Shown in pieces: positions 17,626 through 26,580 of a DNA stretch of 64,000 bases. The position numbers and the translations under genes are program-made. The notes beneath the pieces are model-generated. The model worked only from the letters and a program-made list of their open reading frames with translations. It ran no database searches and was not told the DNA's origin. The stretch is from Bacillota bacterium (GTDB taxonomy: Bacteria; Bacillota; DTU030; DUMP01), in contig JASKKP010000002.1 in assembly GCA_030154105.1 (NCBI GenBank), positions 1-64,000 on the forward strand, read 5' to 3'. Numbering within the stretch: the first letter of the stretch is position 1; the number at the start of each line of letters is the position of its first letter.

Positions 17626-19353
17626 TTACTGGCTCACCGCCACGCAGCCGCACATGCCTTCGCCGTCCAGATACACGTTAAAGAGGCCGCTGTAAACGCG
17701 GACGGCAGGATGGCCCGTAGGTTCGGCCGGGTAGTTTTGAAACCAGGAGGTATTGAAGACGTTGGTGGGTATGGTGTCAAAGACCGGCAGATACAAAATG
17801 CCGTCTACCTCCAGGTCGGCAAAAAAGTGCGTGCCGTACGAAAGCTCGGGCACAAAATTGGCCTGCCGGATGCCCAGCTCTACCAGAAGGCCGCAGTTCG
17901 AGATTTCGCTGTAGTTCACCGGCACTCCAAGTTCTGGGCTCGTCGATCCCCAACGCCCGGGTCCGACCAGGATGTAGCGCTCTCCTTCCAGCCTTCGGTT
18001 AACCCGTCCTACTTCCCGGGCCACGGCGTGCTTGTCGGCCGTCTCCTGGTAGATGTACGGGTCCACATACACCAGGTGCCTGACGCCGAGCAGGGTTCCG
18101 TTGGTGAGCATCCGGTCTCCCTTAAGCAGAATGCTCTCCGGCGGCAGGTTGTCGGGGATGTGGACCGAGCGGTATTCTTCGTAACTGGAGAGGGGCCGCA
18201 CCTGCACCAGGGTGAAAACTTTGTCCTCGGGTTCATAAGTAAACTCGATGTCCACCGGAACGCCCATTTCTTCTTCCAGAACGGCAAAAAGAGCGCGGGT
18301 TATATTAAAGAGCTCCGGATGAAAACGGGGGAAGTTCTGGAAGGTAAAAACGATCTTGTCGCCCGGACCGAGCGCGGGGACGAAGCTTCCTAAATCCCGG
18401 ATTTCGTTGGTGCCGGCCAGGTACAGCTGTGCGTACTGGTTAAACCCCGGATGATAGTCCAGCACGCTCAGGCGGTGGTTGATGTTGAAGACGCGTACCT
18501 CTCCCGTAGCCAGGTCCACCGAGTCAAACCGCTCCTGCGAGTACTTGGCTATCTCGCGGGGATTATGGCCCTCCGGGCGTAGGCTGAGGTTGGTCAGGGA
18601 GAAGGTGCGGGCATACTCACGTCCCACGCAGCGTGTTCCCAGGCCGAAAACTAAGCGCACCACCCCGTCCTCCTTTTTGATCCGCTCCGTCCACCGCCGG
18701 TAATTCTTAGAAAACCCTACGCCTGCCGTCTCGGGGTAGAAGTACCCGCCTCGCTCCTTCCCGACCAGGGGTTGGATGAGCACCGCCATCTTATCCCCGC
18801 GCAGCCCGTGCTTGCGGCGGTACTCCACGGCGCTCGGCGAGTAAACGCTGGCCAAGACCCGCTTGATGGCCTGTTCGAGCGCCAGCAGCCGGGATTCCAA
18901 ATCGCCGCTCGGCGAGACGAAGGTGGTAAGGTACTTTCCGGCAAAGGAGTACTTCAGGTTGTCTTCGAGGAGGGAGGAGGAGCGAACGGCCAGCGGACAG
19001 TCGAGTTCCCGGAGGAGGGTGGTAAGCTGTTCCCGGAACCAGGACGGTAGGGTGGCCCGAAGAAAGGCCGCTTCGATCTCGGGGAACTCCCGGCCGCTTT
19101 CGGCCAGAGTCTGCAGCTGGTTGTCGGCTACGAAGTCATCGAACACGCTCGTGGTCACAAAATAACTCTCGGGGATGGCTACCCGGGCCAAGAGCGGATC
19201 TCGACTACGCGCGAGGACCTCGCGGGCAAAAAGAAGGCCGCGGGCTTTGCCGCCGATCTTGCCCGAGCCGAAGGTGCGCGCCTTATAAATTGGATTTTCC
19301 AAAGGATTGAAAGCCAAGAATTGCGCGATCTTGCTGGCATTGGCCACCGCCAC
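17626..19353 (-). CDS. PEP/pyruvate-binding (PPDK N-terminal, ATP-grasp-like) domain protein
   Basis: KIGGKARGLLFAREVL, LAVRSSSLLEDNLKYSFAGKYLTTFV, VDIEFTYEPEDKVFTLVQVRPLS; no phosphohistidine/TIM-barrel domain seen. Confidence 0.85.
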   Translation of the reverse strand: MAVANASKIAQFLAFNPLENPIYKARTFGSGKIGGKARGLLFAREVLARSRDPLLARVAIPESYFVTTSVFDDFVADNQLQTLAESGREFPEIEAAFLRATLPSWFREQLTTLLRELDCPLAVRSSSLLEDNLKYSFAGKYLTTFVSPSGDLESRLLALEQAIKRVLASVYSPSAVEYRRKHGLRGDKMAVLIQPLVGKERGGYFYPETAGVGFSKNYRRWTERIKKEDGVVRLVFGLGTRCVGREYARTFSLTNLSLRPEGHNPREIAKYSQERFDSVDLATGEVRVFNINHRLSVLDYHPGFNQYAQLYLAGTNEIRDLGSFVPALGPGDKIVFTFQNFPRFHPELFNITRALFAVLEEEMGVPVDIEFTYEPEDKVFTLVQVRPLSSYEEYRSVHIPDNLPPESILLKGDRMLTNGTLLGVRHLVYVDPYIYQETADKHAVAREVGRVNRRLEGERYILVGPGRWGSTSPELGVPVNYSEISNCGLLVELGIRQANFVPELSYGTHFFADLEVDGILYLPVFDTIPTNVFNTSWFQNYPAEPTGHPAVRVYSGLFNVYLDGEGMCGCVAVSQ

Positions 19354-19441
19354 GGCCTCCCGTACTTGCTTTTTGCTTATTATAGCATAGACGGCCTTCC
19401 TGATAAAACCAAAAAACTTGTTGCCTGGCCGGGGTCTAGCG

Positions 19442-19471
19442 TTGCAGGGAAAAGGGGGGATGTGTTATAAT
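19442..19471 (+). promoter_or_regulatory. Sigma-A-like promoter for the NiCo riboswitch/czcD transcript
   Basis: TTGCAG, 18-bp spacer, TATAAT. Confidence 0.5.
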
Positions 19472-19476
19472 GTTTT

Positions 19477-19580
19477 CCGGATCAGGCGGCCGACCTTACG
19501 GTCGGTGAAGCCGGGCACCTCGTGTGCAGCAAGTGGTGCAAGCACTTGTGGGACTGTAAAGCCTCACAAGTGCTTTTTTG
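19477..19580 (+). ncRNA. NiCo (czcD) riboswitch with overlapping terminator
   Basis: CAGGCggCCGACCttaCGGTCGGtgaAGCCGGGCacctcgtgtgcAGCAAGTGgtgcaaGCACTTGTGGGAC, a recalled NiCo four-way-junction pattern; 3' stem AGCACTTGTG/CACAAGTGCT plus T6; sits before a CDF transporter. Confidence 0.82.
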
Positions 19581-19628
19581 ATATTTGATACCTCAGGGTG
19601 CCTCTGGCGCGGAAAGGGGAGAGAGCAC

Positions 19629-20600
19629 GTGATCCATCGCCTTACCGATTGGCTATTGGCCCTCTTTATACGCGGCGACGACAGCACGGCCGATCCGGCC
19701 ACCAGGGCCCGGTATGGCTTCCTGGAAGGGTGGGTCAGTATCGTTACGAACCTCATCCTCTCGGCCGTAAAAGCTTTTCTGGGCCTGTCTTTGAACAGCG
19801 TCTCCTTGCTTGCCGATGCGGCCCACACCTTTTCCGATGTACTCACTTCGGTCGTCGTCATCCTCGGTTTTCACGCCGCGCGCCGCCGTCCGGACAAGGA
19901 GCACCCATACGGCCATGGGCGCATTGAGTTTGTGGCAACCCTCATTATCGCCCTTCTTTTAGGCCTTGTAGGCCTTGAGTTCGCCCGCTCTTCTCTAGAG
20001 CGTTTGCTCCACGGCAGCCGCGTTACAGGTACGACGGCCGCGGCCCTTATTATGCTGGCCTCCGGAGCGGTAAAGGAAGTCATGGCTCGAGTTTCGATTG
20101 ATCTGGGACGGCGCATTCAGTCCGGCGCCCTGGTGGCCGATGCCTGGCACCATAGGAGCGATGCCCTGGCTTCCGTCCTCGTTGCCGGAGCCATAGTCGC
20201 GGCTCGGTACGGCTTTTACAGCCTAGACGCCGTCTTCGGGTTACTGGTGTCGGCCCTTATCGTCTACACGGCCTGGGAGCTGGGCCGTTCTGCTGGCAGC
20301 ACCCTCATGGGGGAGGCGCCGACGGTGGGCTTGGTGCAGGAGATAATAGAGCTGGCTAAGGCTGTGCCCGGGGTCCTCAGCGTACACGATCTGGCTGTCC
20401 ACGACTACGGCAATGTCAAAGCTGTCTCGTTGCATATTGTTGTGGACGAGTGCCTGAGCTTCGGCCATGCGCATGCCATCGCTGCCCAGGTTGAGAGCCG
20501 CATCCGGGAGCGGATACCCGGCACCGTGGTGGTACATGTCGACCCCAACAACGTGAGCGAAGATGAAGATGAGGAAACGGCTTTGACCCAATTGTCTTAA
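19629..20600 (+). CDS. czcD: Cation diffusion facilitator family transporter
   Basis: NSVSLLADAAHTFSDVLTSVVVI, HPYGHGRIEFVATL; GTG start with RBS. Confidence 0.93.
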   Translation: MIHRLTDWLLALFIRGDDSTADPATRARYGFLEGWVSIVTNLILSAVKAFLGLSLNSVSLLADAAHTFSDVLTSVVVILGFHAARRRPDKEHPYGHGRIEFVATLIIALLLGLVGLEFARSSLERLLHGSRVTGTTAAALIMLASGAVKEVMARVSIDLGRRIQSGALVADAWHHRSDALASVLVAGAIVAARYGFYSLDAVFGLLVSALIVYTAWELGRSAGSTLMGEAPTVGLVQEIIELAKAVPGVLSVHDLAVHDYGNVKAVSLHIVVDECLSFGHAHAIAAQVESRIRERIPGTVVVHVDPNNVSEDEDEETALTQLS

Positions 20601-20666
20601 CCTGCTCGGGCTTTAAGGCTGCTCGATGTAAGGCGAGAAAGAGTCGAAAAAAACCTCGTGGAGAAA

Positions 20667-20693
20667 AGAGGATTTTTGCCTGCGGGTGAGAAT
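20667..20693 (+). promoter_or_regulatory. Sigma-H-like promoter upstream of ferredoxin gene
   Basis: AGAGGATTT ... GAAT, offset 21 nt. Confidence 0.5.
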
Positions 20694-20719
20694 GTATATA
20701 CTGGTTCGGCTAAGGCCTG

Positions 20720-20966
<247 letters not shown>

Positions 20967-20975
20967 TAAACTGGC

Positions 20976-21015
20976 AAAAAGAGAGTGCCGGGTTTTCCGG
21001 CACTCTCTTTTTGCG
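20976..21015. terminator. Bidirectional terminator
   Basis: AAAAAGAGAGTGCCGG-gtttt-CCGGCACTCTCTTTTT. Confidence 0.85.
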
Positions 21016-21036
21016 AACCGTTTTCTTTCGCTCTAC

Positions 21037-21537
21037 CTAGACCTGGCGCGCCCGGGCGTGGAGGAAACTGCTCAACCTGAGGCTGCTGGCCACCGCCAGG
21101 GAAATAACCGCGTCGGCGGCATGATGGAGCAGGGTACCGATACCCACCAAGACCAAGGCTTCGTAGGAAGTGAAGCCAAAGGGCAGTACCACCAAGGCTT
21201 CGCCGAGGGCATGGATGGGGGCAGAAGCCAGGAGCGCGGTCCGAAAGCTCCTTCCCTGTTTGATAAGGAGGGCGCCTGCCAGACCAAAGAGCATGTGTAC
21301 GGCGGCCCGGGCGGCAATCACAGGTCCCATTACCATAAGAAAGCCTACGGCGGAACCGGCTCCGACGAGCATCGCTGCCGCCGGGCTTACTAACATGGCC
21401 AACATTACCGGCACGTGTGAGGCCAACGTGGCCGAAAAAGGCGGCAGGTAGACCCGGAGGTAGTTCCCGAACGCCAAAGGGATGAGGAGCGAAAGGCCGG
21501 TGAGCAGCGCACCGTAGATGATATCCCGAACGCGCAT
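21037..21537 (-). CDS. niaX: ECF-type niacin transporter S component, NiaX-like
   Basis: Hydrophobic 166-aa protein; next to a NiaR-like regulator. Confidence 0.65.
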   Translation of the reverse strand: MRVRDIIYGALLTGLSLLIPLAFGNYLRVYLPPFSATLASHVPVMLAMLVSPAAAMLVGAGSAVGFLMVMGPVIAARAAVHMLFGLAGALLIKQGRSFRTALLASAPIHALGEALVVLPFGFTSYEALVLVGIGTLLHHAADAVISLAVASSLRLSSFLHARARQV

Positions 21538-21607
21538 GATAAACCCCTTCTTCCTCGTGATTTTGCTTTAAGCTTCAGGGAAATTCTACAGGAAAGAAGG
21601 GTGTCTT

Positions 21608-21631
21608 GTCAAGTGTAAAGTCACATGTAAA
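21608..21631 (-). promoter_or_regulatory. Tandem 12-bp direct repeat overlapping the niaX promoter, probable NiaR operator
   Basis: Minus strand TTTACATGTGAC TTTACACTTGAC overlapping TTGACA-18-TAGAAT. Confidence 0.55.
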
Positions 21632-21634
21632 AAC

Positions 21635-22147
21635 CTAGTCGAGGAGAATACCCAAGCGACGCAAAGCCTTTTCCGCCCGCTCGAGCGCAGCGGGAGTGGC
21701 CGCCTCCAGGGTGTGCAGGTGTACGCCGCCGGTAAGGCTCGAAAGAAGCTGGGCTCCTTGGCTTTCGAAGCGGCGAATGAACTCCTCCACATCGGCGGCT
21801 GTTTCCAGGTGCAGGAGCCCCCTGATTTCCCCGTAGAGTGGATGTTCTACAATAACGTCTACCACCCGGCAACCGGCGTCCACCATGGCCATGAGCTCGG
21901 TGCGCGTCTCGGCGGGAGAGTGCCGGCAGGCCAGGCGCCGAGAAGCTGCGCGTAAAGTACTTCCTTGCCCGTAGAGATACCCCTGGGAGGTGGCAACGAT
22001 GTCTGCTCCCTGCGCGCGCAGAAGGGCTATATCTTGGACGATGACCTGCCGGCTAACGCCAAAGCGTTGAGCCAATTCCGTTCCCGTGACCGGTTGCCGG
22101 CGCTCCTTCAAAAGCGCCAATAACGCTGCACGCCGCTCATAAGTCAC
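21635..22147 (-). CDS. niaR: Transcription repressor NiaR (HTH + 3H domain)
   Basis: HTH RRAALLALLKERRQPVTGTELAQRFGVSRQVIVQDIALLRAQG plus 3H-domain His motifs (CRHS, VEHPLYGE, GGVHLHTL); GTG start with RBS. Confidence 0.88.
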   Translation of the reverse strand: MTYERRAALLALLKERRQPVTGTELAQRFGVSRQVIVQDIALLRAQGADIVATSQGYLYGQGSTLRAASRRLACRHSPAETRTELMAMVDAGCRVVDVIVEHPLYGEIRGLLHLETAADVEEFIRRFESQGAQLLSSLTGGVHLHTLEAATPAALERAEKALRRLGILLD

Positions 22148-22172
22148 GCCTATCACCTCTAGATTCAGTATT

Positions 22173-22197
22173 CCCTGCCTTTCCTTTCTATTCCTGC
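22173..22197 (-). promoter_or_regulatory. Sigma-H-like promoter upstream of niaR
   Basis: Minus strand GCAGGAATA ... AGGGAAT, offset 22 nt. Confidence 0.4.
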
Positions 22198-22263
22198 CGC
22201 ACCGCATTTTGCGCGTAAGAATTTTGCCGGCTCGGGAAAAGCTAAGGTTAGGAGGGAGGTAAA

Positions 22264-22491
22264 TTGGCGCGCAAAGGAAGAAGGCCGGAAGTTCCCCAGG
22301 CAGAGGATGAACTGGACGCTTTAAAGTCTGAAGTAGCCGAAGATCTTGGCCTTGAGGACGACATCGCTGAAGAAGGCTGGGAAAACATGACCACCCGGGA
22401 AGTGGGTAAAATCGGCGGCCACATGGTTAAAAAGATGCTCCGCTTCGCCGAAAAGGAAATGAATCGGCGGGGCGGCCGCATCAAAGAATAA
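22264..22491 (+). CDS. Small acid-soluble spore protein, alpha/beta type
   Basis: LDALKSEVAEDLGL...NMTTREVGKIGGHMVKKML; TTG start. Confidence 0.88.
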   Translation: MARKGRRPEVPQAEDELDALKSEVAEDLGLEDDIAEEGWENMTTREVGKIGGHMVKKMLRFAEKEMNRRGGRIKE

Positions 22492-22498
22492 TCGCCTA

Positions 22499-22528
22499 AG
22501 GCTCCGGAGTAAACGGAGCCTTTGTTTT
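22499..22528 (+). terminator. Terminator after SASP gene
   Basis: GGCTCCG-gagtaaa-CGGAGCC TTTGTTTT. Confidence 0.75.
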
Positions 22529-22580
22529 AAGTGATAGTAACTTTTTCTTAATCAGTTCGTCTTATAATTTTGAGGGGTAA

Positions 22581-24227
22581 ATGCGAAGGGGGAAGCCGAT
22601 GCGCCTATATATGCGTCGCTTTGTATTGCTTCTTATGACCGTACTTCTCTTCAGCTCGGCCGCAACCGGCTGCCGGCCGCCAAAACCGCTCACGGGCGAA
22701 GAACCCTCCGCTCCTTTGCCGGCGGAAGTCTCTAAGCCCGGCCTTACAGGCGCGGACCCGGCTCCGTCTTCTCCTTCACCAACAAATAATCCCGGCGGGC
22801 AGGATGTATCGGAGCCTACTCTTTCCCCCCAGCCCCAACTTTCGCCCGAGCCCGCTCCTGTACTTTCTCCCGGCGTCGAGGTACAAAAAACGGAAGGGCA
22901 GACGGCTATCGGGCCTTTCTTCGGGATTCTCCCGGAACTTGCCTGGTCACCTGACGGCCGATACCTGGCCATCTACGGTGAGGCAAAAGGGTATGGCCTC
23001 TGGATTTGGGACAGGGTAGAAGGCAAGGTCCGGCGCTTGCTGCAGCTTGTTGACCGCAGTGGAGAAGGGAAAACCGCCGTTGCCTTTTTCGGCTGGCGCC
23101 GGGACGGTGGGGCGCTCATCTACGCCGTGGACGGAGTTCAGCCCGACGGGCCGCATCTGGGCCGGCCCGGAGTAACTGTGTACGCCACAAGCCTGGACGG
23201 CACCGTACAGCACATTGCTTGGCTTCCTGGCGGGCCGGAACTCATCCGCGGGCAACACTTTAATGCCGATACCGGCTGGCTCCTTCTGCACCGCGGAACC
23301 GACCTGTGGCGCCTAAACGTAGAGACGGGTGAGACGCGGCTCCTGAAGAACGATCTTCCCTCCTGGGACGGCTTCTTCAGCATTACCCCTGACCCCAACG
23401 GAGACATGGTGGTCTATCCAGAACCGGAACCGACCCGGCACGGTTTGATCGTCCTTGACGTGGCAAGCGGGAGAGAGGTACGGGTGGGAACAGAAAAGGA
23501 GTTTGCGTTTAGCCCGGTTTGGTCGCCGGACGGGAAGAAACTCGCCTTCTTGAGCGCCGCCCCAAAGGGCGAGGGGAAAGATTACGATTTCCAGGTCGGC
23601 GAAGACGGCCCCCTTCCGCCGGCGACACGCCTTAACATCGTCGACACTAACGGGAAGTTGCTTGCCTCTTGGACGGCTCCCTATGGGGAGAAAGTCGGGG
23701 CACCCGTCTGGTCGGCGGACGGAAAACACCTGGCCTTTCTAAGTGCGAAGGTAACTCCCGGGCCAGATGGTTTGGAGGAAGTAAGGTGGCAACGCCTCCT
23801 CTTGGCCAGCCCAGGCGGAAGTCTGGTCGACCTGGGGGCGGCCCAAGGGGAGTGGCTTACCGTGGCCGGCTTCACCCCCGACGGAGCCCAGGTGCTGGTT
23901 TACCGCTATGTTTCCAGCGGCGGGGTGACCATCCTCGCTTACGGCCCGCATCCCAACCAGGTTAGGGTGCTCGCCACTGAAGCCGTCGATGAACCGCTGG
24001 TGTGGTGGAAAGGCCAACTCCTTACGGCCCGCCTGGCGCTTACTTCTTCCGATGCGCTGGACACCCAAGTTTACCTAATGAGCCTAGACGGCCGGGCCGT
24101 AAGGCTCACCGGCTCCCCCGGCTGGAAGAGCCGCTTCACTCCCTTCGGCTCCCTGCTGGCCTACCTTAGCGCCGATAATCAGGCGCCCCCCTACCCGATT
24201 ACGGTCCTGGTGCGGAATCTCCCTTAA
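22581..24227 (+). CDS. TolB/WD40-like beta-propeller lipoprotein
   Basis: Lipobox-like SSAATGC, repeated SPDGKxLAFLS blades. Confidence 0.8.
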   Translation: MRRGKPMRLYMRRFVLLLMTVLLFSSAATGCRPPKPLTGEEPSAPLPAEVSKPGLTGADPAPSSPSPTNNPGGQDVSEPTLSPQPQLSPEPAPVLSPGVEVQKTEGQTAIGPFFGILPELAWSPDGRYLAIYGEAKGYGLWIWDRVEGKVRRLLQLVDRSGEGKTAVAFFGWRRDGGALIYAVDGVQPDGPHLGRPGVTVYATSLDGTVQHIAWLPGGPELIRGQHFNADTGWLLLHRGTDLWRLNVETGETRLLKNDLPSWDGFFSITPDPNGDMVVYPEPEPTRHGLIVLDVASGREVRVGTEKEFAFSPVWSPDGKKLAFLSAAPKGEGKDYDFQVGEDGPLPPATRLNIVDTNGKLLASWTAPYGEKVGAPVWSADGKHLAFLSAKVTPGPDGLEEVRWQRLLLASPGGSLVDLGAAQGEWLTVAGFTPDGAQVLVYRYVSSGGVTILAYGPHPNQVRVLATEAVDEPLVWWKGQLLTARLALTSSDALDTQVYLMSLDGRAVRLTGSPGWKSRFTPFGSLLAYLSADNQAPPYPITVLVRNLP

Positions 24228-24333
24228 GCGGAGCTTCCGCCCTCTTTTACCTCCCCGACCAATTGGTGCTTGTGCCGGCGGAAATGGTATTGTAAAATAA
24301 TTCTGTAGAGTACGACCGAAAGGAGGGCGTAAC

Positions 24334-24441
24334 ATGGCCGTCTGGATGGACCTCCTCTTCGGTACCCTGTTTTTGGCGGGTGTGCTATTTTTCCTGGCCC
24401 AACTAGCCGTTCGCCGTTACGGTAATCGCAATCGTTCTTAG
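24334..24441 (+). CDS. Small single-TM hypothetical protein (35 aa)
   Basis: MAVWMDLLFGTLFLAGVLFFLAQLAVRRYGNRNRS with aaaggaggg RBS. Confidence 0.55.
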   Translation: MAVWMDLLFGTLFLAGVLFFLAQLAVRRYGNRNRS

Positions 24442-24560
24442 GTATGCCGACAACCTCCCTTGTAACCACATTTTAATGTAAAAAACTGCATATCCTTACT
24501 TGATTTGCCATTAACTCTTTGCTATTATTTAGTACAGCGTTAAAAAGGGGAGGCTGTCGG

Positions 24561-24728
24561 GTGAGTTCCAACCTGTTTTGCTCCATTGAAGCTCTGCGGG
24601 AAGAGCTTTACCGGGTAGCGGGTACCTTTGGTGGTAACATGGCGAGAGGCCGGGTGCTGGAGTTGAGCTGTGAGCTGGACAAATACCTGCTCCTGGCCAC
24701 ACGTGAACTTTCGGGTTTATCATCTTAA
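24561..24728 (+). CDS. Spo0E-like aspartyl-phosphate phosphatase family protein
   Basis: ALREELYRVAGTFG...VLELSCELDKYLLL (SxxLD signature); GTG start, RBS ggggagg. Confidence 0.72.
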   Translation: MSSNLFCSIEALREELYRVAGTFGGNMARGRVLELSCELDKYLLLATRELSGLSS

Positions 24729-24744
24729 GAGGGAAGGAAGGCCT

Positions 24745-25509
24745 TTGCTCGTCGATTACCATGTTCACACCCTCGGTCACGATACCTTTCACCGAAGTGA
24801 CGAGGACTTGGCCCTCTACTGCCAGACTGCATTAAGTCGCGGTTTAAAGGAAATCGGCTTTGCCGAGCACGACTACTACTACTTCGATTTTGATCCGGAA
24901 CGTATTCTTGTCCAAGCCCGGCGTTTCCCGGAGCTTAACGTACGTGTGGGGGTAGAGGTGGATTTTGTCCCCGGCCGGGAAGCAGAAATCAGGGCCTTCC
25001 TCAAGGCGCGGCCCTTTGACTTCGTTATCGGCTCCGTCCACCAGGTGGACGGTTTCTCTTTTGATGAGGAAAGGGACATCCCCAAGTACGCTGAGTGGGA
25101 GACGACGGACCTCTTTCGTCGCTATTATTCCTGCGTGGCTCAGGCGGCGGTGAGCGGGCTTTTCGATATCATCGGCCATTTGGATCTCATCAAGATCTTC
25201 AATTTCGTCCCCCTTCAAGATGCGCTGGAACTGGCATGGCCGGCTTTGGCCGCTATTTCTGCTGCCGGTTTGTGTATAGAACTCAACACCAACGGCAGAT
25301 ATAAACCGGTACGCGATTTCTACCCCGGCCAGGCTCTTCTCACCGAATGTCGGAGGCTCGGCATACCCCTTACCCTGGGCTCTGATGCCCACCAACCCAC
25401 GGACGTCGGCCGGGAGGTTCGCCTCGCGGCGGCTTTGGCCTGGCGGGCCGGGTACAGGAAGGTGGCCACCTTTTCTAACCGGAAACGATCTCTGGTCCCA
25501 CTCGGGTAG
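24745..25509 (+). CDS. PHP-domain histidinol-phosphatase family protein
   Basis: LVDYHVHTLGHD, FAEHDYYYFD, LTLGSDAHQPTDVGR; TTG start. Confidence 0.88.
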   Translation: MLVDYHVHTLGHDTFHRSDEDLALYCQTALSRGLKEIGFAEHDYYYFDFDPERILVQARRFPELNVRVGVEVDFVPGREAEIRAFLKARPFDFVIGSVHQVDGFSFDEERDIPKYAEWETTDLFRRYYSCVAQAAVSGLFDIIGHLDLIKIFNFVPLQDALELAWPALAAISAAGLCIELNTNGRYKPVRDFYPGQALLTECRRLGIPLTLGSDAHQPTDVGREVRLAAALAWRAGYRKVATFSNRKRSLVPLG

Positions 25510-25516
25510 AAGGGGG

Positions 25517-25987
25517 GTGGAGAACTTGGAAGTGGTCCGATCTAGCGAGGTGGCCCGGGCGGCGATCGAGATGGCGCTTTCACGAACGCGCGAGGATGAG
25601 CAGCGGCTCAAGGAGGTATTGCGACAAGAGGGAATTTACGCGGCGGCCGTGGATTACGGCGGAGAGTTCATCTCTTCCGTAAAAAAAGTCATCGAACGCG
25701 CGGTGGTAGCGGCTAAACGCGAAGGGCTTATAGCTGAGGTACAGGCGGAAGAGGGAGGGGTGGCCGGAGCCGCCCGCGAAGCGCTTTCCCAGATCATGCC
25801 CAAGGCGATTGGGCTCAACGTGGGCGGCAAGATTGGGATCGCCCGCAAGGGCGAACACATTGTGGTGGTTATCTTTTGCGGGATAGGTCTTCTGCACCTC
25901 AACGAAGTAGCCCTTGGACTGGGGCATCGCGCTGTGGCTACAACCAACGTTGCCCTTAACGAAGGGCAGGAGAGGGCTCAGGTTTGA
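25517..25987 (+). CDS. hutP: HutP family RNA-binding antiterminator-like protein
   Basis: SRTREDEQRLKEVLRQEGI...GGEFISSVKKVIERAVVAAKREGLI...HLNEVALGLGHRAV. Confidence 0.82.
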   Translation: MENLEVVRSSEVARAAIEMALSRTREDEQRLKEVLRQEGIYAAAVDYGGEFISSVKKVIERAVVAAKREGLIAEVQAEEGGVAGAAREALSQIMPKAIGLNVGGKIGIARKGEHIVVVIFCGIGLLHLNEVALGLGHRAVATTNVALNEGQERAQV

Positions 25988-26013
25988 GGAAGTCTGCCCT
26001 GCGGCCCAAACTG

Positions 26014-26043
26014 GACCTGGTCAACCAGGTCTTTTATTTTTTT
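26014..26043 (+). terminator. Terminator after hutP
   Basis: GACCTGG-tcaa-CCAGGTC ttttattttttt. Confidence 0.8.
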
Positions 26044-26052
26044 CCAATCATA

Positions 26053-26080
26053 GAAGGAAAAACCACCTGCTAGAGCGAAT
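26053..26080 (+). promoter_or_regulatory. Sigma-H-like promoter upstream of mraZ
   Basis: GAAGGAAAA ... AGCGAAT, offset 22 nt; full match to RnAGGAwww/RnnGAAT. Confidence 0.65.
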
Positions 26081-26084
26081 CTAT

Positions 26085-26110
26085 GTGGTGGAAAGTGGTG
26101 GAAAGTGGTG
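26085..26110 (+). promoter_or_regulatory. MraZ operator
   Basis: Three perfect direct repeats GTGGTG-N4-GTGGTG-N4-GTGGTG just upstream of mraZ. Confidence 0.8.
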
Positions 26111-26129
26111 AAGTAGACAGGCGGGTGGG

Positions 26130-26570
26130 ATGAGCGGCATGTTCATGGGTGAGTACCAGCATGCCCTAGACAGTAAAGGCAGGCTTTTTATTCCCGCTCG
26201 CCTCCGGGAGGAGCTCGGCGAACGCTTTATCATGACCCGGGGGCTGGACCGTTGCCTGTTCGTATACCCCCTTGCTGAGTGGGCTACGCTAGAACGTAAG
26301 CTGAAGGAACTGCCTTTTACCCGCAGCGACGCGCGGGCGTTCGTGCGCTTCTTTTTTGCCGGGGCTACCGAGTGCGAGCTGGACAACCAAGGCCGCGTTC
26401 TTATACCAGCCAACCTGAGAAACTACGCCGGGATCGAGCGGGAAACAGTCATCATCGGCGTTTCTACCCGGCTGGAGATCTGGAGCCTGGAAGCCTGGGA
26501 GAATTACAGCGCCAGCGTGCGCGAGAACTTTGCTGAATTCGCCGAAAAGCTGGTAGACCTCGGCATTTAG
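26130..26570 (+). CDS. mraZ: Transcriptional regulator MraZ
   Basis: [25 protein letters not shown]. Confidence 0.96.
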   Translation: MSGMFMGEYQHALDSKGRLFIPARLREELGERFIMTRGLDRCLFVYPLAEWATLERKLKELPFTRSDARAFVRFFFAGATECELDNQGRVLIPANLRNYAGIERETVIIGVSTRLEIWSLEAWENYSASVRENFAEFAEKLVDLGI

Positions 26571-26580
26571 GAGTGATCAC

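Noticed and set aside
26085-26110. Short tandem repeats considered as a CRISPR fragment or microsatellite
   Set aside because: 10-bp period and GTGGTG core immediately before mraZ fit an MraZ operator
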